A model generated the notes under the pieces. It saw only the letters and a list, made by a program, of their open reading frames with translations, ran no database searches and was not told the DNA's origin. Positions 43,724-53,224 of a DNA stretch of 64,000 bases are shown here, piece by piece. The translations under genes and the position numbers were made by a program. Each line of letters opens with the position of its first letter. The stretch's first letter is position 1. The DNA is from Sinorhizobium fredii (GTDB lineage: Bacteria; Pseudomonadota; Alphaproteobacteria; Rhizobiales; Rhizobiaceae). The DNA is taken from contig NZ_CP024307.1 in NCBI RefSeq assembly GCF_002944405.1, positions 2,252,501-2,316,500 of the forward strand, given 5' to 3'.

Positions 43724-44935
43724 TTACGCAGTCCTTTGAACGACAAGCCAATCAGCCGTAGCGACAATCCCCCGCACCCGCCAAGTACCTGAAAGCGCTG
43801 CGCCTGCCCCGGAATAGCCGCTTTGAACGTAGGCGTTGGTACTGTACAAACAGGGGATAACTGAAGCTTGCCGCGCAGGGTTGGATCCATTCTGCGCCAT
43901 CGTGAGCACTGTCCCAATCGGGAAGCTGGTATTGGTAGATGAGCTTCCAGTATAAACTTCCGCCGCGACGAACCCCAGCGCATGCGTATGGCTCGTCCCG
44001 CTAACGGAATTTGTGGTTGAGTTGGTGATGTCGGATGGCGTGCCCAGCGTCAGCGTGCGGTTTGCCGAAATCGCGCCGCCGCCGGTAAGCCCGCTGCCGG
44101 CGATCACCTGTACCGCATTGCTTGCAGGCGTGTAGCCATAGAGCGCGTTGACGTCTGCAGCAGCGAGGTTGCCCGAATGCCAGACGGTGTTATGCGCCGC
44201 AACGGAGCTGTCGTAGAATTTCAACGCATCGGTGCTGTTCACATTCGAAAGGTACAAATAGTCGCCGGTCACGTCGTTGGCTGCGCGAAGACCGTCGCCA
44301 TTCGCCGTGCCGTCGCGATGCTGAATGTAGCCCTGGCGCGCGGTCGCCTTCCAGAATCCGACATACGGGTCGCCCGTCGCCGAGCCCACGAGTTTGACCG
44401 CTTCGCCATCCGTGGTTACGGCAATCTGTATGAAGTCGACATAGGCGCCATCGAGTCGAGCTGAGGGTACCGTGCCCGCCGTGAGATTCGATGCGTTATT
44501 GGCACCGAGCGTTGCCCGCGCCGCGGCAGCGTCCGCATCGTCGAGCACGGTCTGCGCAAAAGCTGAGACGCCCAACGTCGTAAGGGCGGCTCCGGCAGTC
44601 GCATCGTCCAGAAGTGTGCGCGCAAACGGCGTCAAAGCGGTCGTCGTATAGGCGTCCGCCGCGGTCGTGTAGATCATTTTGTCCGCGCCCGTTGCAAGTC
44701 CGGCAATCGAGGCGAGCGCCGCGCTCGCAGCCTGCGCGCCGAGAGCTGCGCGGGCGGCGCTGGCGCTTGTGGCGCCCGTTCCGCCCGCGGTGATCGGCCG
44801 CGCCGCATTGGCGTCGGCCGTCAGGTCGTCGATCAGCGCATTGTAGGGGACGCTTTGGATCGTGGTGTTCGGCACCCCCTTGGTGCCGGCCGGTGGGGAA
44901 TAGACTCCGCCTGTCCTTGGCAAGATAGCCTCCAT
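43724..44935 (-). CDS. Phage tail fibre protein
   Basis: 403 aa. Repetitive Ala/Thr/Gly-rich shaft with recurring LDDATAGAALTTLGVSA and LDDADAAAARATLGANN units, then WHSGNLAAADVNALYGYTPA, a phrase typical of fibre collars, and a GTSHTHALGF His motif that may bind metal near the tip. The C-terminal ~80 residues are likely the receptor-binding part. Confidence 0.85.
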   Translation of the reverse strand: MEAILPRTGGVYSPPAGTKGVPNTTIQSVPYNALIDDLTADANAARPITAGGTGATSASAARAALGAQAASAALASIAGLATGADKMIYTTAADAYTTTALTPFARTLLDDATAGAALTTLGVSAFAQTVLDDADAAAARATLGANNASNLTAGTVPSARLDGAYVDFIQIAVTTDGEAVKLVGSATGDPYVGFWKATARQGYIQHRDGTANGDGLRAANDVTGDYLYLSNVNSTDALKFYDSSVAAHNTVWHSGNLAAADVNALYGYTPASNAVQVIAGSGLTGGGAISANRTLTLGTPSDITNSTTNSVSGTSHTHALGFVAAEVYTGSSSTNTSFPIGTVLTMAQNGSNPARQASVIPCLYSTNAYVQSGYSGAGAALSGTWRVRGIVATADWLVVQRTA

Positions 44936-45025
44936 GAAAAATGACCCCCGATGGGAGGCCCGCGAAACGAATGGAACATGGATTGGAATGGCGCCCGCCA
45001 CCTCCGCACCTTGCCGCGGCTGCCT

Positions 45026-46279
45026 TTACTTCCGCCCCCTCCCCGCCGCGAAAAGCTGGCCATAATCCACCCGGCGCATACCGTCAGCCCCGCGCAGCAC
45101 CGCCTCTGGCCGGGTCTTTTCCACCTCCTGCGCCATCACGCCGATATGCTTCGGCCCGGAGGTGGGTTCGCCCTTGTATTGGAACTCATAGAGGTTGTGG
45201 CCCTTGAGCCTGCCGACCTTCTCGATGTTCTTCTTGGCGCGGCGGTCGGACTTCGGAAGAAAGCCCAGCAGGGAGTCGAGCAAATTGCCGCCCGCCTGCT
45301 GCCGGGCGTTATAGGCCGCCATCTGGTTCTGGTAGTTCTGCTGCACCAACCCGGCATAATCGACCGGCTGGATCGACTGCCCCTGCGTCTGCACGAAATT
45401 CGGGCTCGTCACCTGTGCGCCTGAAAGCAGCGCCGCGATCTCGTTGATCGGCTGGTTGCGGCTCGCATATTGCTCGTTGAGATAGTTCGAGCGGGCGGTG
45501 TTCTGGGCATTGATCTGCGCCTGCTGAGCGTTGAAGCTCTGGTCCTGGAGCGCATTGTTGGCCGCCGTCGCCGATTGGCCGTTCTGGTACATCTGCTGGT
45601 TTGCGTTGTTGCCGAAATCGGCGTTCTGCAATGCCTGTCCGTAGGCCTGCGCCTGCGCCGCATTCTCGAAGCTCGCCTTCTGGTTCGCGACGTTGGCAAG
45701 CCGCGTCTGCTCCTGGCCGGCATTGAGCACGGCGGCGATGCGGGCGTCGTTCGACGTCCGGTTCGCCTCGTCGATCGCCCGGTTATAGGCCTCAGACCCC
45801 GGCTGCAGGCCCTGATTGGCAAGCCGCGTCTCCAGCGCCGCGCGGTCGCGCTCGAGCTGCGGATTGAGCCGGGCCATCAGCGCGTTCTCGTATGTCGAAG
45901 TATCGAAATCCGTCTCGTAGCTTCGCATGATGTCGCCGGCATTGCCGATGGAGGTCTGAAGCCTGGGCCCAGCAGCAAACTGCTGGTATTGCGGCAACCT
46001 CAGCTTCGAAGGGTCACCGGCGACCGGAGCTTTCGATATGTCCATCGGCTTGCCGAGCAGATCGTTCAGCCGGCTCGATTGCGATGTGGCGAGCGTCGCT
46101 AAGTTGAGGCTCGCCACATCGTTCTGATCCTTGATCTTCTGCTGCATCTCCGAAAGCTTCTGCGTCGCCGTCGCCACGGGCAGATCATAGACGTTGCCGC
46201 TCAGTGGATCGGTCCATTTCTGCGTCGTGTAGCTGTAGCTGAGGCTGCCGTCCGGCGTCACCTGGTTGACATTGCCCAT
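45026..46279 (-). CDS. Phage internal virion/ejection-like protein with S74-like C-terminal chaperone
   Basis: 417 aa from the first ATG. A long Gln/Asn/Ala-rich helical body (about 30-330), then a C-terminal segment SDRRAKKNIEKVGRL ... GVMAQEVEKTRPEAV, the intramolecular chaperone (peptidase S74) signature. Coding character continues upstream in frame for 32 codons to ATC 46375 (IGKSKAPTPPDPK at its start), preceded by AAGGTAGG. That is probably the native N-terminus, with a non-standard or lost start codon. Confidence 0.75.
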   Translation of the reverse strand: MGNVNQVTPDGSLSYSYTTQKWTDPLSGNVYDLPVATATQKLSEMQQKIKDQNDVASLNLATLATSQSSRLNDLLGKPMDISKAPVAGDPSKLRLPQYQQFAAGPRLQTSIGNAGDIMRSYETDFDTSTYENALMARLNPQLERDRAALETRLANQGLQPGSEAYNRAIDEANRTSNDARIAAVLNAGQEQTRLANVANQKASFENAAQAQAYGQALQNADFGNNANQQMYQNGQSATAANNALQDQSFNAQQAQINAQNTARSNYLNEQYASRNQPINEIAALLSGAQVTSPNFVQTQGQSIQPVDYAGLVQQNYQNQMAAYNARQQAGGNLLDSLLGFLPKSDRRAKKNIEKVGRLKGHNLYEFQYKGEPTSGPKHIGVMAQEVEKTRPEAVLRGADGMRRVDYGQLFAAGRGRK

Positions 46280-46382
46280 ATATCCGTTGGCAACGGCAGT
46301 GCCGATATTGGTGGCGGTCTGTGCCGCCGCCGTCGCCTTCGGATCGGGGGGCGTGGGAGCTTTTGACTTTCCGATAGCACAC

Positions 46383-46829
46383 CTACCTTCGATTGACGGG
46401 ATGTGCCCGCCAGTCGTTGTCTGTCAGAGTGAAGATGATTTCCGCCTCTTCCCGCCCGCGAAGGCGGGGGATGCGGTAGCTCGTGAACCCGAAGCGGCGG
46501 GCGATCGAGACCATGCCGCGGTTCTCTTCCGAGACGCGCAGCACCGCCATCTGGCAGCCGATCTCGTCGAATGGATAGCCGAACATGGCCTTCAGCACCG
46601 GCCGCGTCAGCCAGCGTTTGCTGGTGGCCGCGGCCGAAAGCTCGATGACGCCCGCTTCGGGCGAATAGTTGTGAAAGACGACGCCGGCGAGGAGCCTGCC
46701 CTCCTCCGTCACGCCGAGCGCCGTAAAGTCGGCAAAGCCCCTCTCGCAGCCGTCGATCCGGTCGGCAACAAAAGCGGCGATCCCCTGATTGGTTGCAGGG
46801 TCGCCCGCCCCGCCCCAAATGATGTTCAA
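46383..46829 (-). CDS. GNAT-like phage protein
   Basis: 148 aa from TTG 46829, which overlaps the upstream stop (TTGA). GNAT features: a central beta strand run and ENRGMVSIARRFGFTSYR for acetyl-CoA loop and final helix. In T7-like phages a GNAT-fold protein (gp13) is found at this place among internal virion genes, so the role may be structural. The long open frame to 47426 is a shadow. Confidence 0.7.
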   Translation of the reverse strand: MNIIWGGAGDPATNQGIAAFVADRIDGCERGFADFTALGVTEEGRLLAGVVFHNYSPEAGVIELSAAATSKRWLTRPVLKAMFGYPFDEIGCQMAVLRVSEENRGMVSIARRFGFTSYRIPRLRGREEAEIIFTLTDNDWRAHPVNRR

Positions 46830-48454
46830 GCGCTCGCCTCCCCCGCTGCTACTTGCAACGTCGCGAGGTCCACTTCGATGTCGAGTTTCACCGCGCCGCC
46901 TGAGGTGATCACGCAACCGACGGCCAGCATGTCGCCGCTCGCCCGCACATTCTGGCGAAAATCGTAGCGCAGCGCCTCCGACACGCCGTCCCAGCGCGCC
47001 ACATCCCAGAGGCCGACATCCCATTCCGGCGAACCCGCATCCCCCTCCGTCACCCGGGCGAAGGGCGGCACCCTCCGGTCGAAGTCGGCGCGGGCGAAGA
47101 GCTGCACCTTTGGCTTCGTCTTGGCGCGGAAATACATATGTGCCATCGTCGCCGCCGTCCGCTGACCGAACTGTCCGACCGGCGCGAACTGCGAGAGATA
47201 GGTGGCCGCGAAGGTCAGCCCGTCGTCGGTGCCGCCGGTGTCGCCCTGCCAGCAATAGCCCTCGCGCGAGCCGAAGAAGAGTCCGCCCTGCAGCGTCTCG
47301 AAGCAGTTGGCCCGCCAGTTGCTGATCGTCGCCCAGCGCCCGCTGAGCACATTCAGGACAAAGGTCTTGTCGCTCACGACGCTGTTCTCGGGAAAGGCGA
47401 TGAAGACCAGGTTCTGTTCGGCCCACGGTTCCAGTGTCCAGCCGGAGCCGGTGGCGTTCGCCGCCCGCCGCCAGTCGTCCTCGATCGACCGCGAGACCGA
47501 GACCTGGATCAGAGCCTGCCGGTCGCGCTGAAACACCTGCGACATCGGCGTCAGCCCGTCCGAAGTCGCAATCAGCACGTCACCCCCAACGCGGATCCAG
47601 GCGTTCTTTCCAAGCGGCTTGCCGATCTGGTAGACGCCCTTCAACGCGAAGTCGCTGGCGCTGGAGGGGTCAGAGCCTGCATAGACGGCGATCTCCCCTT
47701 CCGTCGAGACGAAGACGCAGAGATCGGAAAGCCCGTCGCCGCTTTCGAGCGACCAGGAAAAGCCGGTGATGAGCGACCCGCCCTTCTTCATCACCCCGCC
47801 AAGCGGAAACACGGCCGCCGCGCCGCCGATCGCGTTCACCGGCAAATAGTAGGCGTCGAGCGTCGCGTTCTTCAGGAAGAATTCGCGGTTCTTGAACAGC
47901 CAGCCGTAGTTGAGCTGCGCCATGGTGGTCGAGTCGGAAAATGTGATCGTCGGCGTCGTCGTCCAGGTGGTGCCGTCATAGATGCGGCGCGTGTCGGCGC
48001 CATTGAGGCAGACGAGAAACGAGCCGCCGGCGGTCGTGTGTTGGAAGGCGCACCAGTCGCCGCCGGAAAGCCCGCCCACCGCCGCCGCAGTCGTTGCCGG
48101 CGGAGCGGCCGGCGCGGTCATATCGTAGATCGCGCTCTCCGTCGCCATGAACAGCTTTTCGTTGCTGCCGAACTTGTATTTGAAGGCGCTGCGGATGGCG
48201 CCGCCGTCGGCCGCAAGCCCGACCTTGCGCGAACCGCCACGGATCCTGCAGCCGGCAAGCGTCGGCAGGAAGTTCGTGAGCACCGTGGCCGAGCCCGGGG
48301 TCTGCGATGCCATGTCAGCGGTCGTGACGAGCCCCTCTTTCGGAGCCGGGAATGTGACCGATTGCGAGGCCTGCGGCCGGCCGATTCTCGCCTGCCCCCG
48401 GTTGGTCTGCGCTAGGCGGCCCGGCCGGACTGTATTCGTGCGAACTGTCATCAT
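46826..48454 (-). CDS. Phage tail nozzle-like structural protein
   Basis: 542 aa from ATG 48454 (ATGA overlap with the gene before). Beta-rich with repeated aromatic/Gly patterns (GWLFKNREFF, AWIRVGGDVLIATSDG, WDVGLWDVARWDGVSE), suiting a propeller-like nozzle such as T7 gp12 or P22 gp10. Assigned by position and character, not by firm homology. Confidence 0.65.
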   Translation of the reverse strand: MMTVRTNTVRPGRLAQTNRGQARIGRPQASQSVTFPAPKEGLVTTADMASQTPGSATVLTNFLPTLAGCRIRGGSRKVGLAADGGAIRSAFKYKFGSNEKLFMATESAIYDMTAPAAPPATTAAAVGGLSGGDWCAFQHTTAGGSFLVCLNGADTRRIYDGTTWTTTPTITFSDSTTMAQLNYGWLFKNREFFLKNATLDAYYLPVNAIGGAAAVFPLGGVMKKGGSLITGFSWSLESGDGLSDLCVFVSTEGEIAVYAGSDPSSASDFALKGVYQIGKPLGKNAWIRVGGDVLIATSDGLTPMSQVFQRDRQALIQVSVSRSIEDDWRRAANATGSGWTLEPWAEQNLVFIAFPENSVVSDKTFVLNVLSGRWATISNWRANCFETLQGGLFFGSREGYCWQGDTGGTDDGLTFAATYLSQFAPVGQFGQRTAATMAHMYFRAKTKPKVQLFARADFDRRVPPFARVTEGDAGSPEWDVGLWDVARWDGVSEALRYDFRQNVRASGDMLAVGCVITSGGAVKLDIEVDLATLQVAAGEASA

Positions 48455-49053
48455 GATGTTCCCCTGTCCGCGTTGATCTCCTGCAGGAGATCCGCCTCGA
48501 ACTCTGCGAGGTTGTCTTCGAAGGAGAGGCCCTTCTGGCGCTTCCAGCGCCAGATCAGCCCCTTCTTCAGCAGCCACTCGGGAAAGAGCGTCGTGTCGTC
48601 GTCGGCCCGGAAGGTATCCCGCTCCTCGTAAGGATCGCCGAGTACCCAATTTTTCGAGACGTATTCGATCGTCGCACCGGCGGCGAAAGCGGCCGGCGAA
48701 AAATGCATCTCCCTGCCGCGGAGGTGGCAGTAGGGCTCTGCCGAGGCGATGCCGACGATCACCGCCCATTGCGCGCCGTTGGCGATAGGTCGGAAGAAGT
48801 GGCCGTCAGCCGCCCGCACCGCCCCGCCGGGCGCCAGCCGCTGATAGTCGGCAGGCAGGAGCTCCGGCGAAGCGGAGACGGCATGCGTCGTCAGCATCCT
48901 CTTCCAGTCGGCGCGCCGCGCAATCTCCGCACCCGCCTCCTCGGCCAGCGCCACCATCGTCTGCGCATTCGGATCGTTCGTGCCGTAAACGCTGTCGAAG
49001 CGGTCGAGCGAAACGATGTCCGCGACCTCGTTGATCACGGTCAGAAGCGTCAT
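48451..49053 (-). CDS. Phage tail adaptor protein 2
   Basis: 200 aa, helical N-terminus (VINEVADIVSLDRFDSVYGT ... IARRADWKRML) and a beta domain with DGHFFRPIANG. It resembles the tail tubular A/gp11-type adaptors of short-tailed phages. Four-base overlaps at both ends place it in the head-tail operon. Confidence 0.7.
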   Translation of the reverse strand: MTLLTVINEVADIVSLDRFDSVYGTNDPNAQTMVALAEEAGAEIARRADWKRMLTTHAVSASPELLPADYQRLAPGGAVRAADGHFFRPIANGAQWAVIVGIASAEPYCHLRGREMHFSPAAFAAGATIEYVSKNWVLGDPYEERDTFRADDDTTLFPEWLLKKGLIWRWKRQKGLSFEDNLAEFEADLLQEINADRGTS

Positions 49054-49646
49054 GGCGTCAGCCCTCCGATGACGATTGCGGCATTACCGAAGCGCAGCCG
49101 CTCGTCGGCAAGCCCGAGCCCGGCCATCGCCTGTCGCTTCAGCGCCTCAGCCGCACCCGCCTTGGCTGCGTCCCGCTCCCAGATGGCTATCTCCTCGACG
49201 AGCGCGTAGAGATAGACGTCCGGCGCCCTTTCGATCAGCCAGCTCCCTGGCGCACCGGCCGTCAGCGGCGGGATTTTCCCGTAATAGGTCAGTTGGATGT
49301 TCTCGCCGCGCTTCGGCCGCACCTGGATGGCGCTGCCGACGATCGCGTAGCCGATCGGAGCGCCGTCGGAGGTCACGTGATTGCTGAGTTCCTGCAGCGG
49401 CAGCGCCCGAAGCGCCCGGCCGCTAGCGGCAAGCACCTGCCGCGCCTCCAGGAAATCCGCCGGCAGGCTGCCTTCGCCTTCCGTCAGCGGCACCGCCACC
49501 GTCTTCTCCATGTCGGCAACGCGCATCACGCGGTTGAGCTTGAGCTCGGCAAGCGCGAGGAAGCGCGGGAAAAAATGCGCGACGTCATCGCGGCCGGAGT
49601 AGTCGCCGGCGTCGACGAGGAGCGACGCATAATCGAATATGGTCAT
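49050..49646 (-). CDS. Phage head-tail adaptor protein 1
   Basis: 198 aa from ATG 49646. Helical domain FFPRFLALAELKLNRVMRVA, beta region (PADFLEARQVL, IQLTYYGKIPPL), then a helix-rich end. Matches the portal-adaptor family of podovirus-like Rhizobium prophages. ATGA overlaps both neighbours. Confidence 0.75.
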   Translation of the reverse strand: MTIFDYASLLVDAGDYSGRDDVAHFFPRFLALAELKLNRVMRVADMEKTVAVPLTEGEGSLPADFLEARQVLAASGRALRALPLQELSNHVTSDGAPIGYAIVGSAIQVRPKRGENIQLTYYGKIPPLTAGAPGSWLIERAPDVYLYALVEEIAIWERDAAKAGAAEALKRQAMAGLGLADERLRFGNAAIVIGGLTP

Positions 49647-49966
49647 AGATGTCCCTCGAAACTGCGCCAGGCGCGGTTGTCGCCGTTGTTGAGCCACCGC
49701 TTCACATAGCGGTCGTCGCCTTCGGAATGCGCCCGGACGAGGTTTTCGGAATGCGCCAGGTTCAGCGGCATCGAGGCGACCTTGGTCCACTCGCCGAAGG
49801 CGTTGCCGGCGGTCGCATGACGCGTGAACTGGTTCTGGCGGACGAGGTTTTCGACCGGGTAATCCGTCCGCCAATGGGTCCTGTCGCCATCGTCCATCAC
49901 CCAGACGGAGCGGCCGGTGTGAAAATCATAGTCGAAGAGTTTCCAGTCGCCGTCGCGTACAATCAT
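49643..49966 (-). CDS. Phage hypothetical protein, 107 aa
   Basis: Soluble, rich in Trp, Asp and Arg; opens IVRDGDWKLFDYDFHTGRSVW. Recurs in rhizobial prophages between capsid and adaptor genes. Linked by four-base overlaps on both sides. Function unknown. Confidence 0.72.
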   Translation of the reverse strand: MIVRDGDWKLFDYDFHTGRSVWVMDDGDRTHWRTDYPVENLVRQNQFTRHATAGNAFGEWTKVASMPLNLAHSENLVRAHSEGDDRYVKRWLNNGDNRAWRSFEGHL

Positions 49967-50139
49967 CCCTCTTCACCTGGAAGAGGATCGTTGCGTTCGG
50001 CTTTGCCCTGGGCGATCAGGATTTTCGCCGCCTTGACTGGCAAGTCGAGTACGGTGCCGGCTGGAATGCGTTGTTCGTCAATCGCCCAGGTATCATAGAG
50101 AAGTTTAACGGGTACCGTGGTGGTCTTTGTGTCTGTCAT
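49963..50139 (-). CDS. Small phage protein, 58 aa
   Basis: Reads MTDTKTTTVPVKLLYDTWAI at its start and LIAQGKAERNDPLPGEEG at its end, a compact beta-type protein seen after capsid genes. CGGGAGAAATGA before ATG 50139 and an ATGA overlap with the next gene support it. Possibly a head decoration or adaptor accessory. Confidence 0.75.
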   Translation of the reverse strand: MTDTKTTTVPVKLLYDTWAIDEQRIPAGTVLDLPVKAAKILIAQGKAERNDPLPGEEG

Positions 50140-50205
50140 TCATTTCTCCCGAGACAGGGACCGACGCGCAGTTGGTGCGCTTGCGTCGAAATTGGGAACC
50201 TGGAA

Positions 50206-51201
50206 CTAGCTGGCGGAACTCAGTCCGAAGAGGTCAGCGGCAACGCCCAGGCCCCTCTCGTTGTGCACCTTCAGCGTGCCCTCACCGATGATGACGCCCT
50301 TGTCCGCATCGCCCGTCTTGGCGACGTCGCGGTCTTCCTGGATCTGGCGGAGCCACAGAAAGGAGAGCATGTCGGAGTCGATGAAAAAGGCGTTGCGGGC
50401 AACTCCGGCGTTCACCGCCTGCACCCGGTTCGGGTGAATCATCACCGTCCCGAATGGCCCTTCGTAGTAGTCCGCCGTCGCGACAATGGTGTTGCGCTCA
50501 CCGCTTTGCGACACCGCATACCGGAAAGGCGCTACGTTGCTGTCGGACATGAAGGTGACGAAGACGGATTTCACATACGGAGAGACGGAGACGTGACGGA
50601 AATTGGCGCCGTTCTGATAGCCCTGCTGCATCACAGCATCGAGGATGGCCTTGGTAAAGGGACGCTGCGTCCCTTCGGTTGGCGCCACGGTCAGACCGGT
50701 GCCAACGTTAAAGCCGCCATTTGCGCCACCGGCCCCGCGAGAGACGTTGCTAATTGTCCAAGTGCTGAGCGACCCGAATTCACGGGTACTGCCGGCGACC
50801 GTTGCGTTAGTATCGACGATCGCGAACTCCACGTCCTTGCGAATTTCGACGCCCTTCTTCAGCTTCTGGTATTTCCGCTTCTGCACGTTACCAGCCTCAG
50901 CCGTCACCTCCTGCGTCGCGGAGATAATCCAGTCCTTGCGCATGATCTGGGTGTAGTTACCAAGCCGCATCGGCGGAGTGATCGCGCCGAAGGCGTATTC
51001 CTCGCCTTCTTCACGGATATTTGCGCCGGGCGCGGCAAGTTCGTCCGTCTCCCATTCCGGGTGATAGGTCGTGCACTTGCCCTTTTCGATCAGTGAATAG
51101 ATGGGGGTATCTTCTGGAGTGATCCGCGACACCACGTCGGAAAGCTCCTCGCGGTTGCCGACGGCCTGCGTTGTCTGAAAGGTATTGGTGAGAACTGCCA
51201 T
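50206..51201 (-). CDS. Phage major capsid protein (SU10 / DUF5309 type)
   Basis: 331 aa. LSDVVSRITPEDTPIYSLIEKG, YTQIMRKDWIISATQE and the long central beta region ending GTVMIHPNR and DMLSFLWLRQIQED fit the SU10-like major head family. HK97 fold expected. Follows the scaffold gene, as in most head operons. Confidence 0.88.
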   Translation of the reverse strand: MAVLTNTFQTTQAVGNREELSDVVSRITPEDTPIYSLIEKGKCTTYHPEWETDELAAPGANIREEGEEYAFGAITPPMRLGNYTQIMRKDWIISATQEVTAEAGNVQKRKYQKLKKGVEIRKDVEFAIVDTNATVAGSTREFGSLSTWTISNVSRGAGGANGGFNVGTGLTVAPTEGTQRPFTKAILDAVMQQGYQNGANFRHVSVSPYVKSVFVTFMSDSNVAPFRYAVSQSGERNTIVATADYYEGPFGTVMIHPNRVQAVNAGVARNAFFIDSDMLSFLWLRQIQEDRDVAKTGDADKGVIIGEGTLKVHNERGLGVAADLFGLSSAS

Positions 51202-51348
51202 TTGATGGTCCTTATGTGGTGACGTGATCCGTCGCCACGCGCCCGGACAGGCACATGGAAGGCGGTCACTGTGTCGAATGAAGGTGCATGCGAGCGATCG
51301 CTGAGCAGCGCTTCGTGAACGCTTGCCGCTCGGCCAACGCTTGTCGAA

Positions 51349-52293
51349 TTACTCGAAATCGACCGCCATCGCGTCGCGGATCGATCCCGTTCTTGCAAGT
51401 CGCTGCATTGCCTCGCGGCTTTCGCGCTGCTGCCGCTGCGCCTGGTTCTTTGCTTTCATGCGCGGCGCGGCGGCAGGCGCCGCGGCCACCTTCTGCAAGG
51501 CCCTTGCCCGCGACCGTTCCGCAAGCAGGCCGAGGCGAGCGTAATGCGCGAGCTTGAACAGCCGATGATCGACGACCTCGCGCACCTCCTCGTCGGAAAA
51601 GCCGAGGTCCTTCGCCGCCTCGAAGGCTTCGGCGAAGAAGGCCTGCCGACCCTCGTCATGCCCGGTCTGCGGGAAAGCCTCGAGGAGTTTGGCATTTTCT
51701 GCCTCCAGCCTCTCCTCGCTCGCCGCGGCCTGAAGCTCCGCCGCAACGTCCGTCGGTTCTTCGCCCAGGGCCATCACCCGCGCAAGCTGTTCCCGCCCGG
51801 CCTGGTGTAGCGCCCACTGTCGCTGATAGGCATCCGGATTGTGGACCCGCAGTTCCTCCGGCGGCTCCAAGGGGATTTGGGCCGCAACCAGTTCCGCAAC
51901 GGCACTGGCAGTTGCGGCGACCCTGCTGCTCATGCTTTCCAAGGCCCGCCCCCGCTTGGCGAGATCCTGGGTCTTATGGCGATAGTCGCGGTCCCGCATG
52001 TAGCCGAGCTTCAATTCCTTGAGCGGAACCTCTTCCCCGCCCTTGAGCGTGACGATCATGTTCTCGGCTTCATTCGTTGCCTCCTCCTCATCAGGAAGGG
52101 TTGGCTCTTCGCCTTCGACGTGGGCCTCGTCTCGCTCGTCGTCTACGGCCCCCTCGCCGTGCCGCTCTTCCTCGTCGTGCGGGTTCGCCTTGTGCGGCTC
52201 CCAGAAGTCGAGGTTGTCGATACTTGGGAGCTCATGCGAGTCGACAACGGCTTTGCTCCCGCCGGAAGGCGGGTTGGCACTATCGTTCATCAT
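51349..52293 (-). CDS. Phage scaffolding protein
   Basis: 314 aa: very acidic N-terminal half (DEEERHGEGAVDDERDEAH), then VTLKGGEEVPLKELKLGYMR, which is a typical opening of phage scaffold-like proteins, and a charged helical end. Directly upstream of capsid in transcription order. Confidence 0.8.
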   Translation of the reverse strand: MMNDSANPPSGGSKAVVDSHELPSIDNLDFWEPHKANPHDEEERHGEGAVDDERDEAHVEGEEPTLPDEEEATNEAENMIVTLKGGEEVPLKELKLGYMRDRDYRHKTQDLAKRGRALESMSSRVAATASAVAELVAAQIPLEPPEELRVHNPDAYQRQWALHQAGREQLARVMALGEEPTDVAAELQAAASEERLEAENAKLLEAFPQTGHDEGRQAFFAEAFEAAKDLGFSDEEVREVVDHRLFKLAHYARLGLLAERSRARALQKVAAAPAAAPRMKAKNQAQRQQRESREAMQRLARTGSIRDAMAVDFE

Positions 52294-52450
52294 GGAAAGA
52301 CCTCTTGAGAGAGATTCGGAGCGGAGGTGCCGCTTTCGCGCACTCCCGCACCGAGAAATTTGGGGAGATTTCAGATGCCGCCCCGATTTCTTGAATCAGT
52401 TTGACAATGAGGCGCTTCAGGAAGGCAGGCCTGCCGCGCAGTGCACACCT

Positions 52451-52687
52451 TCACACCGGGGCGTTCATGCCTTCGGATTTGGCTTGCTCCGCGAAGAACT
52501 TCAGCCTTGCGCGGAAGTTGCGGACTGCCCGAGCTTCTGCCGCGAAGGCGGCGCGCGCTTCGTGGTCCGTGAGATTCGCGTTGATGCAGCCGTTGATGGC
52601 CGCCGCCTCCAACTCCTCCATCAAGCGCTCGAACAGCGGATTGTCGAGAAGCGCTCGCGCAGCCGCCTTTTTTTCTTCTGCCTTCAT
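52451..52687 (-). CDS. Phage hypothetical protein, 78 aa
   Basis: All-helical, charged, MKAEEKKAAARALLDNPLF at its start. Sits between portal and scaffold in rhizobial podovirus-like prophages. No function known. Confidence 0.72.
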   Translation of the reverse strand: MKAEEKKAAARALLDNPLFERLMEELEAAAINGCINANLTDHEARAAFAAEARAVRNFRARLKFFAEQAKSEGMNAPV

Positions 52688-52884
52688 ATCCAGTGCTCTT
52701 TCTTGCGAGCAGCCCGACGGACCAACCGAGCGGGCACACGGCAGTATGTTGATTCTCTACCAGTTGCTCGGAAAGGAGTGGTGCAGACACCCTCGGCTGC
52801 GCGAGGATGCGAGCCAAAAAGAGCCGTCGTCGATTTTCCCAAAGACGAGCGGGCACCCCGACGAAAGGTGCCTCCGATCAGCTT

Positions 52885-53178
52885 TTAGTCACGCGTCTCG
52901 GGGGAAACCTTCGCGCCTAGCGTCGTAACGCCTACATCCGGCGTGCCGTCGGTTGCCCAACAGGAGCATGGCTCACCGGCGGAACCGGTGCCATAGGGGC
53001 AGACTTGGGCCGGTGTCGAGCATTGTCGGGGACTCGGCTTGCCCGCCGGTTTGGTTGCCAGCGCTTGGGCCTTGACCGCTGCACGTGCGGGCACCGCGGT
53101 CACAGTCGATTCGCTGCAAGATGCAAGGATGAAAGGGATCGTTGCAAAGAACAAGCAAAGGTAGCGAACATTTTTCAT
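52885..53178 (-). CDS. Small lipoprotein within the head operon
   Basis: 97 aa with signal peptide and lipobox (PFILASC), then a Pro/Ala-rich segment and four further Cys (CSTPAQVCPYG, EPCSCW). Lipoproteins here often are superinfection-exclusion factors, but this is inference. Confidence 0.7.
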   Translation of the reverse strand: MKNVRYLCLFFATIPFILASCSESTVTAVPARAAVKAQALATKPAGKPSPRQCSTPAQVCPYGTGSAGEPCSCWATDGTPDVGVTTLGAKVSPETRD

Positions 53179-53224
53179 GCAGTAGGCATATTCTGAGGCG
53201 TAGCGGGTTTCAACCCCCCAACTT

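Noticed and set aside
47138..48415. 425-codon plus-strand frame opposite the nozzle-like gene
   Set aside because: Shadow frame; the minus strand is in a run of coupled phage genes.
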